Shown: positions 18,166 to 25,757 of the stretch, piece by piece
Layout of the letters: every line of letters begins with the position of its first letter
Position numbering within the stretch: the stretch's first letter is position 1
DNA from: Roseobacter sp. MED193
Lineage (GTDB): Bacteria; Pseudomonadota; Alphaproteobacteria; Rhodobacterales; Rhodobacteraceae
Direction: 5' to 3'
Length of the DNA stretch: 64,000 bases
Assembly: GCF_000152965.1 (NCBI RefSeq)
Contig: NZ_CH902583.1
Coordinates: forward strand, 1,448,087 to 1,512,086
Made by a program: the position numbers and the translations under genes
Notes under the pieces: model-generated
What the model was told of the DNA's origin: nothing
Seen by the model: the letters and a program-made list of their open reading frames with translations, nothing else
The model's database searches: none

Positions 18166-18233
18166 CACAATTAAAACTAGTTAAATTCAACATTCTTGCC
18201 TAACCTTTAACCACAGGGGTAGGAGGATATGAA

Positions 18234-18512
18234 TTGATTTGGGCAAGCGCCGTCACAGGGGCCTTTTTGGCTCTCATTTCCACGAGTGCAGCTATACTCT
18301 TCCTCGCGCTTCCAATCTGGATGGTTTTGTTCATTTATCCGCTGGCTGCTGGCCTCTACACAGCTGTGATCTTCGCGATTTTATTGCTGCGCGGCCTGCC
18401 TCGGTCCCGAGATGAGGAAAGCCGTGAAATAGATGATCAGTATTTCCAAAATCCCCTTGTCTCCTCGGTTACAGCAGTCTGCACGACAGAGACCACACCC
18501 TACAAAAAGTAG
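18234..18512 (+). CDS. Small two-helix membrane protein, paralogue 2
   Basis: A 92-residue protein with two hydrophobic helices (about residues 4-25 and 29-52) and a 40-residue polar acidic tail. The start is TTG at 18234 with AGGAGG 7 bases upstream. An ATG at 18229 lies too close to the ribosome site and stops after two codons, so the TTG is favoured. It is related to the gene at 17872. The function is unknown. Confidence 0.55.
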   Translation: MIWASAVTGAFLALISTSAAILFLALPIWMVLFIYPLAAGLYTAVIFAILLLRGLPRSRDEESREIDDQYFQNPLVSSVTAVCTTETTPYKK

Positions 18513-18557
18513 CGCCTTCGATCGAGAGTGGCAGCCGAAGCTTGCGCAGGGCGGAGC

Positions 18558-18998
18558 CTAGCGGGCCTTGACCCAGGCGACGATCTGCCCTTCGCGCAGG
18601 GCCCCTGCTTGACGCTTTTTCTCTTTGCCTCGCTCAAAAGCCACGAGGGTTGGGATCCCCTTGATGCGATACCGCCCGCCCGTGGACTGATGGCGCTGGG
18701 TGTCCAGTTTGACCAGGCGCGCCTGCCCCGCCAGTTTCTTAGACGCCTTGGCATATTCAGGGCCCATCATCTTGCAGGGGCCGCACCAGGGCGCCCAGAA
18801 ATCCACCACCAAAGGTAAATCATCATTCTGCGCCGCCTTTTGCAGGACCGCTGGATCCACATCCATGGGCTGTTTGGGTACCAATGCCGCTCCGCAGCTG
18901 CCACATTTCGCCCCCGACATCAGCCTGTCCTCTGGCACCCGGTTTAGCTGAGCGCAAGCAAGACAGGTCAAGGTCTTCATATTCATCTGTTGCGCCAT
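18558..18998 (-). CDS. trxC: Thioredoxin 2-like protein with N-terminal zinc ribbon
   Basis: A 146-residue cytoplasmic disulfide reductase. The N-terminus has the two Cys pairs of TrxC (CLAC near residue 11 and CGSC near residue 31), which bind zinc. The thioredoxin fold follows with active site WAPWCGPCK (about residue 71) and the cis-Pro segment GIPTLVAF. TrxC reduces target disulfides and is commonly linked to oxidative stress. The start at 18998 is chosen because GGAG lies 8 bases upstream; Met codons 4 and 6 residues later are alternatives, and a much longer open frame upstream is not protein-like. It is convergent with the small membrane protein genes. Confidence 0.9.
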   Translation of the reverse strand: MAQQMNMKTLTCLACAQLNRVPEDRLMSGAKCGSCGAALVPKQPMDVDPAVLQKAAQNDDLPLVVDFWAPWCGPCKMMGPEYAKASKKLAGQARLVKLDTQRHQSTGGRYRIKGIPTLVAFERGKEKKRQAGALREGQIVAWVKAR

Positions 18999-19138
18999 CC
19001 ACAGCTCTCCACACCATTGTTTACAAGCGATATAAGCCCAAGCTGAGTATCTACAAGTGCGCAGATCTACAGAAGGCTTGACCCTATCGGTTGCGACACG
19101 CAGACTGGCGTAAACCTGTTCCAACATGTGAGGCTCAG

Positions 19139-19720
19139 ATGGTTTCTCGCCGCGCGTTTTCCACCTCTGCACTGGCTGCTTTGTCGGCAGTGTCGCTTTC
19201 TAACCTCCCCCTTGCAAGCCCAGCCCTGGCCAAGGATGCTCCGGTGTTTGACCCGACACCACAGTTTGTAAGGATCAAGAAACAGTTTCTGCCTGGAGAA
19301 ATCCTGATCCTGCCCCGGTCCTACTACCTCTATTTTGTGACCGAACAGCGTAAGGCAATTCGCTATGGCGTTGGTGTCGGCAAAGCAGGGCTAGAATTCA
19401 CCGGCAGCGCCATCATTCAGCGCAAACGCGAATGGCCCAGCTGGCGGCCAACCCAGGAAATGATTGAACGCAGCCCACGCAGCTATGGGCGTTTTGCAGG
19501 CAATAGCTATGTACAGCCTGGCGGGCCGGATAATCCCCTGGGTGCGCGGGCGCTTTACCTCTATCAGAACGGGGTGGATACCTATTTTCGCATCCATGGC
19601 ACCACCCAGCCAGAAACAATTGGCTCCTCTGCCTCCAACGGCTGCATCCGCATGTTGAACGAGCATGTGACCGACCTTTATGAGCGCGTCCCTATCGGCA
19701 CCAAGGTCACAGTCCTTTAG
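19139..19720 (+). CDS. L,D-transpeptidase (YkuD family), Tat-exported
   Basis: A 193-residue protein. The N-terminus VSRRAFSTSALAALS is a twin-arginine signal. The catalytic YkuD domain holds the motif IHGTTQPETIG...SNGCIRM (about residues 148-171), with the conserved His and catalytic Cys in the SxGCIRM-type block. Such enzymes make 3-3 cross-links in peptidoglycan or attach proteins to it in the periplasm. The ATG at 19139 has GAGG upstream. It is divergent from the thioredoxin gene, with a 140-base gap. Confidence 0.9.
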   Translation: MVSRRAFSTSALAALSAVSLSNLPLASPALAKDAPVFDPTPQFVRIKKQFLPGEILILPRSYYLYFVTEQRKAIRYGVGVGKAGLEFTGSAIIQRKREWPSWRPTQEMIERSPRSYGRFAGNSYVQPGGPDNPLGARALYLYQNGVDTYFRIHGTTQPETIGSSASNGCIRMLNEHVTDLYERVPIGTKVTVL

Positions 19721-19747
19721 CAGGGATATGGCTAGCAGGGATATGGC
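19718..19747. repeat. Perfect 15-bp tandem duplication at a stop codon
   Basis: TAGCAGGGATATGGC occurs twice in direct succession (19718-19732 and 19733-19747). The first copy includes the TAG stop of the YkuD gene. It looks like a recent slippage or duplication event and does not change the protein. Confidence 0.85.
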
Positions 19748-20037
19748 GCTCCGCATTACTAGGCCTGAGAGGGGCAAAGTGCCCTGTAAAAGGCTATCTG
19801 GCAGGCGATACTCCCTTTGGGAGCGCAATTCGCGCGCCTGATGCAACGCTTGCCAGCAGGACAGCGCGGGCTGAGCGAATTTTTCTTGATTGGGGGCTTC
19901 TTCTGTCCAATGCTGTCATCGCGAGGTCATAAAAGGGGTGCTATTGGTCCCTGATGGGTGGATTACCCCAGAATGAGCGAGCCATACTGCCGCATGTTGC
20001 GGGCAGAGCGCGTGAGAAGAAACTAGGAGAAGAGACG
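19748..20037 (+). promoter_or_regulatory. Upstream region and presumed 5' UTR of the cold-shock gene
   Basis: About 290 bases without a gene, ending in AGGAGAAGAG before the csp start. Cold-shock genes commonly have long structured leaders that act as RNA thermosensors. This region is long enough for one, but I could not derive a definite fold or promoter by eye. Confidence 0.35.
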
Positions 20038-20244
20038 ATGGCAACTGGCACCGTCAAATGGTTCAACACCACAAAAGGCTTCGGCTTTATTGCCCCTGAC
20101 AATGGCGGCAGCGATGTATTTGTTCACATTTCTGCAGTTGAGCGGTCCGGTCTGACTGGCCTCGCAGATAACCAAAAAGTGAGCTACGAAATGCAGCCCG
20201 GCCGTGATGGTCGAGAATCTGCTGTCGATCTCGCGCTGCTTTAA
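20038..20244 (+). CDS. Cold-shock domain protein
   Basis: A 68-residue protein made of one OB-fold cold-shock domain. RNP1 is KGFGFIAPD and RNP2 is VFVHISAV. It binds single-stranded RNA or DNA and melts RNA structure, in the cytoplasm. The ATG at 20038 is set by AGGAGAAG and by family length; a longer in-frame extension upstream has no family support. It has its own terminator. Confidence 0.95.
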   Translation: MATGTVKWFNTTKGFGFIAPDNGGSDVFVHISAVERSGLTGLADNQKVSYEMQPGRDGRESAVDLALL

Positions 20245-20267
20245 GCTGCCCGAAATCACCCATTCTG

Positions 20268-20293
20268 GCGGCCCCCAATACGGGGCCGCTTTT
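20268..20293 (+). terminator. Rho-independent terminator of the cold-shock gene
   Basis: A GCGGCCCC/GGGGCCGC hairpin with a 6-base loop followed by TTTT, starting 24 bases after the csp stop. It lies close to the end of the convergent tesA gene. Confidence 0.85.
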
Positions 20294-20305
20294 GCATGCA
20301 GGCGC

Positions 20306-20971
20306 CTAGCTGTCGCGATCCGTTGCTGAGATCCGGGCCGCCAGCTCCTGCACCACCGGTCCAAGAGCCGCGACATTCAGCGCGACGCCCTTGGCATTGG
20401 GGTGAATGTTATCCGCCTGCATATACTCCTGCGCCGCCGCCGGATCGCTGCCGACAAGAGCGCGAATTCCAGCAAAGGCATCTGGATGTAAGAGCGCGTC
20501 AAACTCCTGCGCCAGATCGGAATAGATTCTGTCAAAGCTCGCTTTGTACTCGGGGCCAAAATTGCCAGGGGCGCGCATGCCGATCAGCAAGACTTCGACA
20601 TCGCCGGCCTGGGCCGCCAGCAGGATCTGACGCAGATTCTCGCGGGCTTGGTCTGGCGCCAGACCACGTAGCAAATCATTGCCGCCCAACAGCACAATCA
20701 ACCCCTGTGGCTGATCCGCCAGCGTCCAGTCTATCCGGGCAGCACCGCCAGCGGTGGTATCACCAGAAACCCCCGCATTGCTCAGGGTGACAGCGACCTC
20801 CTGAGCATCCAGCCAGCGTTGCAATTGCGGGACCAGCCCGTCGCCCTGGGTTAATCCGTACCCCTGCACCAGACTATCTCCAAAGGCAGTGATCCGCAGA
20901 TCTTCTGCGCGCGTATCAGAGGCGTAGGTTACGAAAAAAATCATCCCAAACAGGGCCAAAACCTTGTGCAT
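20306..20971 (-). CDS. tesA: Periplasmic acyl-CoA thioesterase/lysophospholipase, SGNH hydrolase
   Basis: A 221-residue GDSL/SGNH hydrolase with a signal peptide (cleavage after about A22). Block I is FGDSLVQGYG (Ser33 nucleophile), block III is LGGNDLLRG, and block V is DNIHPN with the catalytic Asp and His. TesA-type enzymes cut thioesters and esters in the periplasm. It lies divergent from ybbA-ybbP with only 50 bases between, the same gene order as tesA/ybbA/ybbP in Escherichia coli, which supports the name. Confidence 0.92.
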   Translation of the reverse strand: MHKVLALFGMIFFVTYASDTRAEDLRITAFGDSLVQGYGLTQGDGLVPQLQRWLDAQEVAVTLSNAGVSGDTTAGGAARIDWTLADQPQGLIVLLGGNDLLRGLAPDQARENLRQILLAAQAGDVEVLLIGMRAPGNFGPEYKASFDRIYSDLAQEFDALLHPDAFAGIRALVGSDPAAAQEYMQADNIHPNAKGVALNVAALGPVVQELAARISATDRDS

Positions 20972-21021
20972 CGCGGTAAATGCTCCATATCCGATACAGT
21001 ATTTAAAACAGGCGCAGCTTC

Positions 21022-21729
21022 ATGACAGAAACAGAAAAACCCGTTCTTCATCTTAAAGATGCGTCTTTGACACTGAATGGCAATACCGGACCGGTACGAA
21101 TTTTGCAGGATATCTCACTGGATGTCTCTCAGGGGGAGACCCTGGGCCTGATTGGTCCCTCAGGGTCTGGCAAATCCTCACTGTTGATGCTGATGGGTGG
21201 GTTGGAACTGGCAACGGGCGGGCATATTGCCGCGCTGGGGCAGGATCTGACGGCCATGGATGAGGACGCTCTGGCACGGTTTCGCCGCAATCACATGGGC
21301 GTCGTCTTCCAAAGCTTCCACCTGATCCCCACCATGACCGCCCTGGAAAATGTCGCCACCCCGCTGGAACTGTCCGGTCGGAGTGACGCCTTTGAGGTGG
21401 CGCAGGCTGAATTGGAGGCCGTAGGGCTAGGCCACCGATCTGGCCATTTCCCGGCACAATTGTCTGGCGGCGAGCAACAGCGGGTTGCCCTCGCCCGTGC
21501 ACTGGCACCCCGCCCGGCAATCCTGTTGGCGGATGAGCCTACCGGCAATCTGGACGAGGCCAATGGTGCCGCCGTGATGGATTTGCTCTTTGGTTTGCGC
21601 GATCGCTATGGCGCGACCCTGATCATGGTCACCCACGCCCCGGAACTGGCGAAACGCTGTGATCGCGTCATACGCCTACGCGATGGGCAACTTGCAGATC
21701 CCGCAGTCGCAACCGAGGCGGCGGAATGA
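21022..21729 (+). CDS. ybbA: ABC transporter ATP-binding protein YbbA
   Basis: A 235-residue ABC ATPase of the LolD/MacB type. Walker A is GPSGSGKSS (about residue 46), the signature is LSGGEQQR, and Walker B is ILLADEPTGNLD. It powers the FtsX-like permease encoded next, with which it overlaps by 4 bases (ATGA). The YbbAP complex belongs to the mechanotransmission class of ABC systems. Its tie to the divergent tesA is conserved across proteobacteria, suggesting work on envelope lipids or their products. Confidence 0.95.
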   Translation: MTETEKPVLHLKDASLTLNGNTGPVRILQDISLDVSQGETLGLIGPSGSGKSSLLMLMGGLELATGGHIAALGQDLTAMDEDALARFRRNHMGVVFQSFHLIPTMTALENVATPLELSGRSDAFEVAQAELEAVGLGHRSGHFPAQLSGGEQQRVALARALAPRPAILLADEPTGNLDEANGAAVMDLLFGLRDRYGATLIMVTHAPELAKRCDRVIRLRDGQLADPAVATEAAE

Positions 21730-24269
21730 CGGGACAGTCCCGCGGCCCCGCCTCATCGCTCCGACTTGCCTGGCGTTTTGCCCTGCGTGAATTGCGCAGC
21801 GGCGTCAAAGGATTTCGCATTTTTCTCGCCTGCCTGGCCCTTGGCGTGGCGGTCATCGCGGCCATTGGCTCGATCCGGGCCTCAATCGAGGCCGGCCTGA
21901 CTCAGGAGGGCGCCAGCCTGTTGGGCGGTGACGCTGAACTCACCTTCACCTACCGGTTCGCCAACGACGAAGAACGCGCTTGGATGGCTGAAAAGGCCGT
22001 GTCGGTCTCAGAAGTGGTCGAGTTCCGTTCAATGGCAACCCTGGGTGACGAACGCGCCCTGACGCAAGTCAAGGCGGTAGACACCGCCTATCCGTTGGCG
22101 GGCACCTTGACCCTGCAGCCCGACATCCCGCTGGAACAGGCGCTCACCGGCGACGGCGGCCTACCTGGCGTCGCCATGATGCCTGTTCTGGCCGACCGAC
22201 TGGGGCTGGAGCCTGGCGATAAGGTGCGCTTTGGCACCCGCGATTTTGTGCTCATGGCCACCATCAAGACCGAGCCTGACGCAGCGGCCTCTGGTTTTGC
22301 GCTGGGGCCGCGCACCTTGGTCGCCCTGCCCGCGCTGGAGGGCTCTGGCCTGTTGGCACCGGGGTCGCTCTTTTCCACCAAATACCGCCTGATCCTGCCA
22401 CCAGAGACCGATCTGGACGCGCTTCAGTCCGAGGCCCGCGCCCAGTTTGAAGACAATGGGATGCGATGGCGTGATGCCCGCAATGGCGCCCCCGGCATAG
22501 CCACCTTTGTGGAACGTCTGGGCGGCTTCCTGGTGCTGGTTGGCCTCTCTGGCCTTGCGGTGGGCGGCGTAGGTGTCTCTGCCGCTGTGCGTGCCTATTT
22601 GGCCACCAAGACCGAAACCATCGCCACCCTGCGCACACTTGGGGCTGAGCGCCGGGTGATCTTCCTCACCTATTTCCTACAGATTGGCGCGCTCACCCTA
22701 CTGGGGGTCAGCATCGGGCTGGTCCTGGGCGGGCTTGGGCCGATCCTTTTGGGACCGATGATTGCCGCACAGCTGCCCTTCCCGGCCCTTTTTGCTATTT
22801 ACCCCGCCACCCTCATCGAGGCCGCGCTTTATGGTTTTCTCACCGCCTTTATCTTTGCGCTGTGGCCCCTGGCCCGGGCCGAGCGCATCCGCGCCGCCTC
22901 GCTGTTTCGCGGCGCTTTGGGCGAGGTAAGCCGCTTGCCAGCCCTGCGCTACATTCTGGCCACCGCCTTGGCGCTCGCCCTGCTTGTGGGCTCTGCCGCC
23001 TGGTTCTCCGGCGCGGCTGAGCTGACGCTCTGGACGGCTGGCGGGTTGATGGGCGCGCTCTTGGTGTTGCTCATCGCCGCGCTTGGACTTGGCTGGCTGG
23101 CACGGCGTGGATCCCATATCACCCGCGGTCGCCCTGCATTGCGCTGGGCGCTTGCCGCCATTGGCACCTCGCGCGATGGGGCCGTGCCTGCGGTACTGGC
23201 GCTGGGGCTGGGGCTCACGGTTCTGGCCGCCATTGGTCAGATCGACGGCAATATGCGCCGCGCCATCGCGGGCAATCTGCCCGATGTTGCCCCCTCCTAT
23301 TTCTTTGTCGACATCCAGCGCGACCAGATGCCCACCTTTCTGGCCCGCGTCGAGGGCGACCCGGCTGTGAGCAAGGTAGAAAGTGCGCCAATGCTGCGCG
23401 CTGTCATTACCAAAATCAATGGTATTCCTTCGCAGGAGGTCGCAGGGGATCACTGGGTGGTGCGCGGAGATCGCGGCGTCACCTATGCCGCCGCACAGCC
23501 CAAGGGCACCGAGGTCGTGGCGGGCAGCTGGTGGCCCGAGGATTATACCGGGCCACCGCAGGTCAGCTTTGCCGCCGAAGAGGCCGAGGAACTGGGGCTT
23601 TCCCTGGGCGACACCATCACGCTCAACGTGCTGGGCCGGGATATTCAGGCCGAGATCACCAGTTTTCGCAATGTCGATTTTTCCACGGCGGGCATGGGCT
23701 TTGTCTTGACCCTCAATGAGGCCGCTTTGGCCGGCGCGCCCCATAGCTTTATTGCCACGGTCTACGCCGAAGCGAGTTCAGAAGCGCAGATCCTTCGCGA
23801 TTTGGCCCAGGCAATGCCCAATATAACCGCCATCCGGGTGCGCGATGCCATTGACCGGGTCTCGGACATTTTGCGCCAGTTGGCGGCTGCCACCAGCTAT
23901 GGCGCAGCAGCCACCCTGATGACCGGGTTTCTGGTCTTGCTGGGCACTGCCGCCGCCGGAGAACCCGCCCGCCGTTACGAGGCGGCCTTGCTCAAAACCC
24001 TTGGAGCCTCACGGCGCAAAATCCTGCTGAGCTTTGCCTTGCGGTCGATCATTCTGGGGGCCGGCGCAGGGGGTGTTGCCCTGCTGGCCGGTGTTACCGG
24101 AGCTTGGGCCGTGAATCTCTACGTCTTTGAGACCACCTATGTGGTGATCTGGCCCAATGCGTTAGCAGTGGTTGCTGGCGGTATTGCGACCACACTCCTG
24201 GCGGGGTTGATCTTTGCCTGGCGCCCATTGGCCGCGCGGCCCGCCCGTATTCTGCGCGCCCGTGAATAG
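21726..24269 (+). CDS. ybbP: FtsX-like ABC permease YbbP
   Basis: An 847-residue permease. One N-terminal helix (about residues 30-48) is followed by a large periplasmic domain, then three helices (about 262-400), a further pair, a second periplasmic domain, and a C-terminal FtsX core of three helices (about 725-840). This doubled FtsX arrangement is typical of YbbP. It is translationally coupled to ybbA. A hairpin with TTTT lies about 65 bases after the stop. Confidence 0.93.
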   Translation: MTGQSRGPASSLRLAWRFALRELRSGVKGFRIFLACLALGVAVIAAIGSIRASIEAGLTQEGASLLGGDAELTFTYRFANDEERAWMAEKAVSVSEVVEFRSMATLGDERALTQVKAVDTAYPLAGTLTLQPDIPLEQALTGDGGLPGVAMMPVLADRLGLEPGDKVRFGTRDFVLMATIKTEPDAAASGFALGPRTLVALPALEGSGLLAPGSLFSTKYRLILPPETDLDALQSEARAQFEDNGMRWRDARNGAPGIATFVERLGGFLVLVGLSGLAVGGVGVSAAVRAYLATKTETIATLRTLGAERRVIFLTYFLQIGALTLLGVSIGLVLGGLGPILLGPMIAAQLPFPALFAIYPATLIEAALYGFLTAFIFALWPLARAERIRAASLFRGALGEVSRLPALRYILATALALALLVGSAAWFSGAAELTLWTAGGLMGALLVLLIAALGLGWLARRGSHITRGRPALRWALAAIGTSRDGAVPAVLALGLGLTVLAAIGQIDGNMRRAIAGNLPDVAPSYFFVDIQRDQMPTFLARVEGDPAVSKVESAPMLRAVITKINGIPSQEVAGDHWVVRGDRGVTYAAAQPKGTEVVAGSWWPEDYTGPPQVSFAAEEAEELGLSLGDTITLNVLGRDIQAEITSFRNVDFSTAGMGFVLTLNEAALAGAPHSFIATVYAEASSEAQILRDLAQAMPNITAIRVRDAIDRVSDILRQLAAATSYGAAATLMTGFLVLLGTAAAGEPARRYEAALLKTLGASRRKILLSFALRSIILGAGAGGVALLAGVTGAWAVNLYVFETTYVVIWPNALAVVAGGIATTLLAGLIFAWRPLAARPARILRARE

Positions 24270-24334
24270 GGACTCTGCCCCTGTTTGATGCCGTGATCCG
24301 GTTCGGCTGGTGAACCTAGAAAATGGTAAACCCC

Positions 24335-24358
24335 AGCCCAGAACGGGCCTGGGCTTTT
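24335..24358 (+). terminator. Rho-independent terminator of ybbAP
   Basis: An AGCCCAG/CTGGGCT hairpin with a 7-base loop, leading into TTTT, 65 bases past the ybbP stop codon. Confidence 0.75.
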
Positions 24359-24408
24359 GCAAAGGTCTAAGCCCGCGACGCATTCGCAGCAAACTCTTGG
24401 CGCAGCAA

Positions 24409-24882
24409 TCAGCCTGCGGCGGCCGTTGCAGCGCCCGCCCCGGCGCAGGCCACAGGCTGCAGGATCCGCATTAAGTCGTGGTTGTCGCAGACCAATGCTT
24501 CCAGCGTGATGTCATCCAGCGAGGCATAGAAGGCCTGCGCAGCGTCTGACAGCGCCACTTTCAACCGGCAGGCGCTGGCAAGCGGGCAGGTGTTATCTGC
24601 ATCGGCAAAACACTCCACCATTGGCAGGGCGCCTTCCACATCACGAAACACGTTGCCGATCTGGATCTCCTCCGGGCGACGCCCCAGGGCCATGCCGCCA
24701 TTGCGCCCGCGCTGAGTGTGTAGATAGCCCAGCTGGCTCAACTGGTTGATCACCTGCGCCAAATGATTCTCTGAAATATTGCAGCATTCGGCGATTTCAG
24801 ATTTGGTGACCAAACGATCCGCGTTTGCCGCACAATACATCAGCAGACGGACGGCAATATTGGTCCTTTTTGTAATGCGCAT
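24409..24882 (-). CDS. Rrf2-family regulator, NsrR-like
   Basis: A 157-residue Rrf2 regulator. It has an N-terminal winged helix (KSEIAECCNISENHLAQVIN), the family wing (GRNGGMALGR) and three spaced Cys in ECFADADNTCPLASACRL that would bind an iron-sulfur cluster. The Cys spacing and the N-x-C pattern are closest to the nitric-oxide sensor NsrR, but other Rrf2 types (RirA) have similar spacing. The C-terminal Ala/Gly tail is unusual. An FNR-type box sits between this gene and the divergent GGCT-like gene, suggesting oxygen or NO control. Confidence 0.85.
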   Translation of the reverse strand: MRITKRTNIAVRLLMYCAANADRLVTKSEIAECCNISENHLAQVINQLSQLGYLHTQRGRNGGMALGRRPEEIQIGNVFRDVEGALPMVECFADADNTCPLASACRLKVALSDAAQAFYASLDDITLEALVCDNHDLMRILQPVACAGAGAATAAAG

Positions 24883-24941
24883 AGTTCTGGCTCCCGCTAC
24901 TTTCAGCTAAGAGCTTATTGCACAGCCCCACAAAAAGCGGT

Positions 24942-24955
24942 TTGACATACATCAA
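24942..24955. promoter_or_regulatory. FNR/CRP-type binding site
   Basis: TTGACATACATCAA matches the TTGAT-N4-ATCAA consensus at 9 of 10 positions. It lies in the 106-base gap between the Rrf2 gene (minus) and the GGCT-like gene (plus), about 60 bases upstream of the Rrf2 start and 34 upstream of the other. Confidence 0.6.
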
Positions 24956-24988
24956 TTAGCCTGGCCGCAAAAATGGAATGACGATCAA

Positions 24989-25570
24989 ATGACGCCCCTC
25001 CCGCCCTATTTCTTTGGCTATGGCAGCCTGGTAAATACCGCCACCCATGACTACCTCGACGCCCAGCCCGCTCGGCTCAGAGGATGGCAACGCCGTTGGT
25101 GTCATACTGCCCTGCGGGACGTGGCCTTTTTGACGGTCGAACCCGCACCGGAAGTGCAGATTGATGGGCTGATCGCAGCCGTGCCCGATGGCGACTGGGA
25201 CGCGCTGGACAAGCGCGAGTTCGCCTACGACCGCCTGCCAGCCGACCACCAGATCCGCCACGCCCTTCCAGGCTGCCCCGAGATTTCGCTCTACGCCGTG
25301 CCGGCGGAAGCCCAAAACCAGGGCAGCCAGTGTCACCCCATCCTGCTGAGCTATCTGGATGTGGTGGTGCAGGGCCATCTACAGGTTTTTGGTGAGGCGG
25401 GTGTCGAGGACTTCTTTGCCAGCACCAAGGGCTGGCAGGCGCCAATTCTGAACGACAGACAGGATCCGCGCTATCCTCGGCACCAGCAGCTCTCCCGGAC
25501 GGAAAGCCAATTGGTCGACCACCATCTGAGGCAACTTAGCGTAGAAATCATGCACGAGCGCCCGGTTTGA
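24989..25570 (+). CDS. Gamma-glutamylcyclotransferase-like protein
   Basis: A 193-residue protein of the GGCT/AIG2-like fold. The substrate-binding motif FGYGSL is at residues 9-14, with the following W-R-R and the conserved acidic segment DGDWDALDKREFAYDR holding the likely catalytic Glu. Related proteins cyclise gamma-glutamyl amines or degrade glutathione (ChaC). Which of these it does is not clear. It is divergent from the Rrf2 gene and shares the FNR-type box. Confidence 0.8.
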   Translation: MTPLPPYFFGYGSLVNTATHDYLDAQPARLRGWQRRWCHTALRDVAFLTVEPAPEVQIDGLIAAVPDGDWDALDKREFAYDRLPADHQIRHALPGCPEISLYAVPAEAQNQGSQCHPILLSYLDVVVQGHLQVFGEAGVEDFFASTKGWQAPILNDRQDPRYPRHQQLSRTESQLVDHHLRQLSVEIMHERPV

Positions 25571-25701
25571 GCGCCGAAAAGTTGCAAGGCCAGATCCCGC
25601 CGCGCCGGGCATCGCACGGCGCCCGGCCCAACTGTGTCGTCCCATTCTTTGAATGGGGCCGAACAGGCGGGAGCTCCTCCTTTACCAGGCGGGGTCTTGA
25701 C

Positions 25702-25732
25702 AAAAAAGGCGACCCGTATTGGGGCCGCCTTC
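25702..25732 (-). terminator. Rho-independent terminator of gltX
   Basis: On the minus strand this is an AAGGCGGCCC/GGGTCGCCTT hairpin (one mismatch) with a 6-base loop and a T run after it, 26 bases past the gltX stop. Confidence 0.8.
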
Positions 25733-25757
25733 CCGGTCATTCGCCTCTGTCACCCCG

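Noticed and set aside
17784-18184. TTAA...TTAA pairs before the small membrane protein genes as CtrA sites
   Set aside because: The spacings are 8 and 6 bases, not the 7 required by the CtrA consensus.
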